Positions 22,053 to 27,658 of a DNA stretch of 27,658 nt are shown here, in pieces. The first letter of the stretch is position 1; each line of letters begins with the position of its first letter. This DNA comes from Lachnospiraceae bacterium UBA7196. GTDB lineage: Bacteria > Bacillota > Clostridia > Lachnospirales > Lachnospiraceae. Both the position numbers and the translations under genes were made by a program. The stretch covers positions 1-27,658 of the forward strand of contig DKUU01000019.1 of the NCBI GenBank assembly GCA_002490835.1, read 5' to 3'. The notes beneath the pieces were generated by a model. It was not told the DNA's origin, did no database searches, and saw only the letters and a program-made list of their open reading frames with translations.

Positions 22053-25000
22053 TCACTTCAAATACTTGCTCAGCACATCCATCAGCAGTTCGATATCGAT
22101 CGGCTTCGCCACATGATCGTTCATACCGCTCTTTAAGGCCGCTTCCTTATCCTCCTCCAGCGCATTTGCCGTCATGGCAATAATGGGCAGGGTCTTAACA
22201 TCCTTTCTGGGCAGGGACCTGATCGTTCTGGTCGCTTCATACCCATTCATAATCGGCATCTGCACATCCATCAGCACAACGTCGTAATAACCTTCCTCCG
22301 ACTTTGTGATCATATCCACAGCGTCCGTTCCGTCCGGAGCGGATTCCACAAGGAAACCGCTCTCTGTCAGGATCACTTCCGCAATCTCACGGTTCATCTC
22401 GATATCTTCCACAAGCAGGACCCGCTTGCCGCCGAAATCCTGAGCCTGCCAGAGCGGACCTTCTTCCTCCTCCTTCGCCACCAGACTATTAGCCGAAAGC
22501 AGCGCGGATTTTAAATCCGACATAAAGAGCGGCTTTGCACAGAACGCGGTGATACCCGCCGCCTTTGCTTCCTCCTCGATATCCGACCAGTCATAGGCCG
22601 TGAGGATAATGATCGGCGATTCATCCCCGACAGACTGCCGAATCTTTCTCGCTGTCTCGATACCGCTCGTCTCCGGCATCTGCCAGTCAATGATATACGT
22701 ATGATAGGAGTCTCCCTCATTGCGCGCGCTCTTAGCGCGGTATACGGCCTCCTTGCCGGATGTCGTCCACTCGGAACGCATACCGATGGTCTTTAACATC
22801 TTGCTCACGCTGTCGCAGACATTGAAATCATCGTCCACCACCAGCGCACGCAGGCCTTCCAGATCCTTGAGCTGTTCCGCGTTTTTCTCCACATCCTGCA
22901 GCTTTAAGCTTAGGTTTACGGTAAAGGTGCTGCCCTTACCCGCCTCGCTCTTCACGGTGACCGTACCGTTCATCATCTCCACGATATTTTTGGTGATCGC
23001 CATACCCAGACCCGTACCCTGAATACCGCTTCTGGTAGTCGTCGATTCTCTCTCAAACGGTTCAAATATGTGCTGTACAAATTCCTCCGACATACCGATG
23101 CCGTTGTCCTTGATGATAAACTCATAATCCCCGTATCCATGCTTGAAGGTCGTATGCTGCATGATCCGGAAGGTGATCACGCCGCCCGCCGGCGTATACT
23201 TCACCGCATTGCTCATGAGATTGATAAAGATCTGATTGAGCTTGAGCGGATCGGTGATGACATCCTCATTGGTGACCTCAAAGGTATCGATGAACAGCTC
23301 CAGCTGCTTTGCCTTCACCTGCGGCTGGATAATATTGACCAGATTGTGCATCAGCTCGGAAATATTACACTCCTGCTCGTGAATCTGCATCTTACCGCTC
23401 TCGATCCGGCTCATGTCAAGGATATCGTTGATCAGGCTGAGCAGGTGATTGCTGGAAGCAAGGACTTTCTGCAGGCACTCCTTCACCTGATCCCTGTTAT
23501 CGATACGGCTCGCCGCAATGGTGGCAAAGCCGATAATGGCATTCATCGGGGTACGGATGTCATGGCTCATATTGGAAAGGAAAGTCGTCTTCGCCTCATT
23601 CGCCTGCCTTGCGTGCATCAGCGCATCCTGCAGCGCCTCCGTCTGCTCCTTCTGCTTGATCACCTGCTCCGTGATATCCCGGGATACCACCAGAGCGATC
23701 ACATCGCCCGTGATATCGTCCTGCGTCATGATAAAGGTCTGACGCATACACATCTGCGGGCCGCTTCCCTCTGTTATGCCCCAATAATCCACATCGACTT
23801 CCACTTCTCCCTTTTCAAAGCAGTGCAGCAGATAATCAACGTTCACTACGCGGCTGTAATCTTCCATAGATTCCGGAAGAACATAAGGCTTCCATTTCTC
23901 AAAGCATTCCGAAGCCTTACAGGGCGCCTGCAGCCCCGCTTTCTCTAACAGGGATATCTGTTCCCCGTCCGCATTTTCCCGCGTGATATCCTGCTCGATC
24001 AGATCCTGCGTGAGGTTAAATTCAAAGGATGAGAACGCATTGGAGGTAATGGCTATGCGATACTGCATCTCCTTGCGGTTCATCATCGCCAGCTCTTCTT
24101 TCCGTCTCTGTTCGCGCAGCTTCATTTCGGTAATGTCCTGCCGCAGATACAGCATTTTAACAGCCTGTCCGTCCTTGCGCTCGATGCAGACTACAGTCAT
24201 CTGCTCCCACGCTTCCTGACCGTCCCGCATCACATGGCATTCATAAGTAAAGGTATCCTGATCAGCCAGATTTTCCTTGATGGAATCAGGTGCAAGCGTC
24301 TTTTTGAAATCCTCCTGCGCCTCCTCGCCGATGATCTCCCGGCTGTGCATTTCTACGATCTCTTCATAGGTACCTTCCTGCATCGCCTGATTTTCCGAAA
24401 GCTTCACCCCTGCAGTATAGGAATAGATCCCCGTTTCCAGATCCACCGTCAGATATCTGGAAGCAAAGAGCGTGTTCAGTCCCTTCAAAACATAACTGAT
24501 CTGGCGGTTCTCCACCTCCAGTGCCTTACGCCGTTTCATGGAACTCAAAACCTGTATGATAAAGTAAACAGCAAACAGAGCGATCAGTGCAATCTCCAAA
24601 CCGACTCCCGTCGCGTTTGCCCTTCTCGTCATGCCTTTTGTCACTTCGGGCGGAAATGCCTGCACCAGCGCATACTCACTGTCTCGAAGACGCGTCACAC
24701 AGAGATTATCCACCCTGTCGCTTTCATCGCAGATAAAGGCTGCCTCGCCACCGTTTTGAAGGACAGATTCTACCCCCTGCGTCGTTTCCTGACTGAGCTT
24801 CCAATCCGTCTTTAGTATATCCGTAAGGCTTCTCTCTCCATAATCCTGATCATCGGAACTTGCGATTACCCTGCCGTTCGGCATGCAAAGCCATGTTGTA
24901 GTCGGCGCACCGAAATAGGTACTGCGTAGAATCGCTTTCAGATTTTGCTCCGCTACATAAGATCCTCTGATCACACCGACGATCTCTCCGTGAATTTCTA

Positions 25001-25460
25001 CCGGTGCGTAAAACATGATCCTCTTCTCTTCTTCCGCGAGACGCTCGTCAAATACTGCCACGATCCCGCTCTCTCCCGCCATACCCCGCTTATAATATTC
25101 ACGGTCGGAAGAATCAACCGTCCTGCCGTCGGAAAGATGCGTCATGCCCGCAGCATCGGTAAAGCGGACCGTATCAAAACCGGAGACTGCTTCTATCTTT
25201 CGCAGCGTTTCTGACGTAATACCATCTTCGTCCAGATAGGTGTCAAAGAAATAAGCATAGGTGGTGATCATACCCAGACCGTTTTCGAAGCGATCGGCAA
25301 TCTGTTCCGCCGTCTGGCGCATGGCATCCTCCGCGTAATTCTTGTTCTGTTCCGCGATCCTAACCCGATTCTGCGCCGTATAGATATTGAACATCAAAAA
25401 GACAACCAGCAAAAGCGGCATATAAAAGATGATATTTTGCAGTACTTTCTTTTTACGCAT
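22053..25460 (-). CDS. Membrane-bound hybrid histidine kinase with two receiver domains
   Basis: 1135 residues: membrane segment at about 8-25, extracellular Cache-like sensor (about 28-280), second membrane segment (about 286-305), then two PAS-like regions (about 320-445 and 465-600, the latter ending in ALVVSRDITEQ). HisKA phosphoacceptor is His633 (NMSHDIRTP). The ATPase domain has Asn751, DNGIGM and GTGLGM. The first receiver is at 870-990 (phosphoacceptor Asp925, IIDWQMP); the second at 1013-1135 (Asp1065, LMDVQMP). No HPt or DNA-binding domain is present, so output must pass to another protein. The ATG overlaps the end of the preceding kinase gene by eight bases (ATGCGTAA), which implies translational coupling. 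The sensor lacks the R-x-W amino-acid motif seen in the neighbouring chemoreceptor. Confidence 0.95.
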   Translation of the reverse strand: MRKKKVLQNIIFYMPLLLVVFLMFNIYTAQNRVRIAEQNKNYAEDAMRQTAEQIADRFENGLGMITTYAYFFDTYLDEDGITSETLRKIEAVSGFDTVRFTDAAGMTHLSDGRTVDSSDREYYKRGMAGESGIVAVFDERLAEEEKRIMFYAPVEIHGEIVGVIRGSYVAEQNLKAILRSTYFGAPTTTWLCMPNGRVIASSDDQDYGERSLTDILKTDWKLSQETTQGVESVLQNGGEAAFICDESDRVDNLCVTRLRDSEYALVQAFPPEVTKGMTRRANATGVGLEIALIALFAVYFIIQVLSSMKRRKALEVENRQISYVLKGLNTLFASRYLTVDLETGIYSYTAGVKLSENQAMQEGTYEEIVEMHSREIIGEEAQEDFKKTLAPDSIKENLADQDTFTYECHVMRDGQEAWEQMTVVCIERKDGQAVKMLYLRQDITEMKLREQRRKEELAMMNRKEMQYRIAITSNAFSSFEFNLTQDLIEQDITRENADGEQISLLEKAGLQAPCKASECFEKWKPYVLPESMEDYSRVVNVDYLLHCFEKGEVEVDVDYWGITEGSGPQMCMRQTFIMTQDDITGDVIALVVSRDITEQVIKQKEQTEALQDALMHARQANEAKTTFLSNMSHDIRTPMNAIIGFATIAASRIDNRDQVKECLQKVLASSNHLLSLINDILDMSRIESGKMQIHEQECNISELMHNLVNIIQPQVKAKQLELFIDTFEVTNEDVITDPLKLNQIFINLMSNAVKYTPAGGVITFRIMQHTTFKHGYGDYEFIIKDNGIGMSEEFVQHIFEPFERESTTTRSGIQGTGLGMAITKNIVEMMNGTVTVKSEAGKGSTFTVNLSLKLQDVEKNAEQLKDLEGLRALVVDDDFNVCDSVSKMLKTIGMRSEWTTSGKEAVYRAKSARNEGDSYHTYIIDWQMPETSGIETARKIRQSVGDESPIIILTAYDWSDIEEEAKAAGITAFCAKPLFMSDLKSALLSANSLVAKEEEEGPLWQAQDFGGKRVLLVEDIEMNREIAEVILTESGFLVESAPDGTDAVDMITKSEEGYYDVVLMDVQMPIMNGYEATRTIRSLPRKDVKTLPIIAMTANALEEDKEAALKSGMNDHVAKPIDIELLMDVLSKYLK

Positions 25461-27546
25461 GGTTCGTATCCTCTACTATTTTATTGATCAACGTCTGTAA
25501 TACTTCAATGTCGACCGGCTTTGTAAAATGCTCGTTCATTCCCGAAGCTAACGACCTTGCCCTGTCCTCTTCCATTGCGTCGGAAGAAAGGGCGATGATC
25601 GGTATTTCCGAAACGGCCTCGTTCTCCAGCCTGCGGATCGCCGCCGTCGTCTCATAGCCATCCATTCCCGGCATCTGGATATCCATCAGCACCAGCGCAA
25701 ATCTGCCGGGTCCGGCCTCCTTCAAAAGCTCATAGGCACTCACCCCGTCGCAGGCCGTCTCCACCCGATAGCCGAGATTTTTTAGAAGTTCCGTTTCCAT
25801 ATCCCTGTCTAAGCCGTTGTCCTCCACCAGCAGGATACAGCCCTTATCGCCCGCGTTTTTCGACGGATCAAAGTGTGTGTCCTCCTGTTCCATATAGGAA
25901 CCGCTCGTGGGATATTTGATCGGAAGGCTCACCGTAAACGTACTGCCCTCTCCGACCCGGCTCTCCACATCGACGCTGCCGCCCATGGTCTGCGCATAGC
26001 TTCTCACCACCGCGAGTCCTGCTCCCGGCATCCCGTTATAGACAGCGTTCTTCTCCTGTCTGGCAGGCTGAAAAATTGCTTCCAGCCGGTCTTTCTCTAT
26101 GCCACAGCCGGTATCCGAAATGATGAAGCGGTACAGTCCGCGTCCCTTGCGGTCGCTTTTGCCTTCCTTGACCGTCAGGCTCACCCGCCCTCCGGAAGGG
26201 GTATATTTGATCGCATTGTCCAATAACTGATTCAAAATCTCCCGCAGCCGGATATAATCCACCTCTACCGAGTAATGGAACATCTCCGTTTTGTCCAACC
26301 GGAAGTCGATGTTCTTTGCCTTGATCGGGCGCTCCGCGGCTTTCTCGACCTCACGCAGCAGCTCTCCCAGATGGTATTCCCGCTCTGTCAGCTCCGCTCT
26401 GGAAGGTTCGTTTAAGTTATCCTTCAAAAATTCATTGAAGACCGCTAAAAGCTCCTCTCCTGAATAATTGATCTTCTCAATACACTCGCCGACCTTTCCC
26501 GGATCGCCCACGCAGCCCTTTAAAAGCTCCGCATACCCTATGATCGCATTGAGCGGCGTCCTGATGTCATGAGACATATTGGCAAAAAAAGTGTTTCTCG
26601 TAAGCCGCTCCGTCTCCGCCTGCCTGAGCGCAGATTTTAAGAGCGACTGCCGCTCTACCTGTTCCGTGATATCTCTCGACACGGAGAGCGCGATCACATC
26701 GCCCGTATGCTCGTTCTTCTCCAGAAAGAAGGTATAATGGCTTAAGCGTTTCCTGCCGTACATATCAAGAACCCAGCTATCGTAGGCCTGTTCCCGCTCG
26801 CCTTCCTCATAGCAGCGGATCAGCCGCTCGATATCGAAAAACCGATGATATTCGTCCAGTTCGCCGGTTTCCATAAAATCCGCCCAAAAGGCCACAAAAT
26901 CCGAATATTTCTCAAAAGGTTTGATCCCCATAAAAGTGAAGAGGTTCTGCACCTTCCCTTCCTGATCCAACAGGGATGCCGAAATGAACTCGTCTCTGGT
27001 CAGATTGACCTCCACAAAAGAGACCGCCTCGTGAAGGAGCGCTCTCTTATAATAATCTTCCCTAAGCTGCGCGCCGTAAAGCGCCTCGTTCACACGCTCA
27101 AGCTCCGCCATTCTCTTCTGGATCCGCTCCGTGGCATCCTCGATAAAGACATAGAAGAGATCGCCGTAAGTCTGCGTGCGGACAAAATGCCCGTAATCCT
27201 CCACCCAGCGCACCGTGCCGTCCTTGCGGACGATCCGGTATTCCACATAGTCCAGATCATTGCCGCCGTGCGCGATCTGCGTTTTTATGCTCTCCTCCAC
27301 CCTGCCTAAATCCGCCGGATGGACGATTCCCTTAAAAGTATACCCCGTCAGCTCCTTAAATTCCACCAGCGTATCGCAGCCAAAGATCCGCAGCATAGCG
27401 CCGTTGATGTGGATCAGTTCCTCGTCGCCGTCCGCGTGATAGATAAAAAAGCCGCCGGGCATCCCCTCTGAGATCTGCTCGATAATGGGAAGCGTCTGTT
27501 CATCAAATTTAATGGTAAAAGGTTTTTTATCCGTAATTTTTCTCAC
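25453..27546 (-). CDS. Cytoplasmic PAS-domain hybrid histidine kinase
   Basis: 697 residues from the GTG at 27546, which has GGGGGGAAAGGCA directly upstream. The frame can be extended to a TTG at 27576, but that codon overlaps the -10 box. No membrane segment is visible. Domains: PAS (about 25-142, PAS_3-like, GTVRWVEDYGHFV), a second PAS-like region (about 160-300) similar to that of the downstream kinase and ending in ALSVSRDITEQ, and HisKA with His326 (NMSHDIRTP). The ATPase domain has Asn444, DTGCGI and GAGLAVV. A C-terminal receiver carries Asp622 (LMDIQMPGMDG). No HPt or effector domain is present. Overlap with the next gene suggests that the two kinases are made together and may exchange phosphate or heterodimerise. 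The signal is unknown. Confidence 0.93.
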   Translation of the reverse strand: MRKITDKKPFTIKFDEQTLPIIEQISEGMPGGFFIYHADGDEELIHINGAMLRIFGCDTLVEFKELTGYTFKGIVHPADLGRVEESIKTQIAHGGNDLDYVEYRIVRKDGTVRWVEDYGHFVRTQTYGDLFYVFIEDATERIQKRMAELERVNEALYGAQLREDYYKRALLHEAVSFVEVNLTRDEFISASLLDQEGKVQNLFTFMGIKPFEKYSDFVAFWADFMETGELDEYHRFFDIERLIRCYEEGEREQAYDSWVLDMYGRKRLSHYTFFLEKNEHTGDVIALSVSRDITEQVERQSLLKSALRQAETERLTRNTFFANMSHDIRTPLNAIIGYAELLKGCVGDPGKVGECIEKINYSGEELLAVFNEFLKDNLNEPSRAELTEREYHLGELLREVEKAAERPIKAKNIDFRLDKTEMFHYSVEVDYIRLREILNQLLDNAIKYTPSGGRVSLTVKEGKSDRKGRGLYRFIISDTGCGIEKDRLEAIFQPARQEKNAVYNGMPGAGLAVVRSYAQTMGGSVDVESRVGEGSTFTVSLPIKYPTSGSYMEQEDTHFDPSKNAGDKGCILLVEDNGLDRDMETELLKNLGYRVETACDGVSAYELLKEAGPGRFALVLMDIQMPGMDGYETTAAIRRLENEAVSEIPIIALSSDAMEEDRARSLASGMNEHFTKPVDIEVLQTLINKIVEDTNHA

Positions 27547-27567
27547 TGCCTTTCCCCCCAGAATTAG

Positions 27568-27573
27568 ATTATA
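27568..27573 (-). promoter_or_regulatory. Putative -10 box of the kinase-pair operon
   Basis: A perfect TATAAT on the minus strand, 21 bases before the GTG start. No good -35 hexamer is found at 16-18 bases; the only TTGACA nearby (about 27631) is too far away. If used, it excludes the TTG start and supports the GTG. Confidence 0.45.
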
Positions 27574-27658
27574 CAATCATATGATAAAAAAGAAAAGAGT
27601 TTAGAGACTTTTTATAGAAACATATGTTAAACTACAGACTGTCAAAAAAGGTCAGCAA

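Overview
The window looks like chromosomal DNA of a Gram-positive, gut-type Clostridia, most likely a Lachnospiraceae member. This is inferred from the lipoprotein-anchored sugar-binding proteins, strong AGGAGG-type ribosome sites, a pyruvate phosphate dikinase, hybrid histidine kinases of the usual Lachnospiraceae type, and moderate-GC genes with AT-rich spacers. All 14 supported protein genes lie on the minus strand, so transcription runs from right to left. I see no tRNA, rRNA, CRISPR array, transposase or phage gene.

Layout in transcription order. (1) 27546-22053: two hybrid histidine kinases overlapping by 8 nt, the first soluble with PAS domains and the second membrane-bound with an extracellular sensor and two receiver domains. 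(2) 21907-19907: a methyl-accepting chemotaxis protein whose sensor domain carries what appears to be the complete dCache amino-acid-binding motif, followed by a strong terminator. (3) 19619-18153: two small secreted lipoproteins, each preceded by the same 11-bp-period direct repeat (TTTAGA-N5-TTTAGA type), probably the site of an OmpR/PhoB-family regulator. (4) 17915-7736: four paralogous lipoproteins of about 780-820 residues, each joining an N-terminal beta-propeller-like part with one Asp-box to a C-terminal ABC-transporter solute-binding domain. (5) 7660-5837: two CUT1-type sugar ABC permeases, then an HlyD-like membrane-fusion protein (5824-4493) in the same apparent operon. (6) 4422-3580: a glycerophosphodiester phosphodiesterase with its own promoter and terminator. 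(7) 3391-758: pyruvate phosphate dikinase. (8) 1-757: a gene-free, purine-rich spacer with a terminator-like hairpin and a 16-bp inverted repeat.

The most unusual part is 7.7-18.2 kb. One permease pair is accompanied by four propeller-solute-binding fusions in two sub-pairs. Three of the four genes are preceded by a copy of a roughly 190-215-bp imperfect palindrome. The copies conserve a folded structure, including a compensatory base-pair change between two nearly identical cores and a GNRA-type loop sequence. They may be intercistronic RNA structures that set the dosage of each binding protein, or a non-autonomous mobile palindrome. No transporter ATPase is present, so a shared MsmX-type ATPase encoded elsewhere is inferred.
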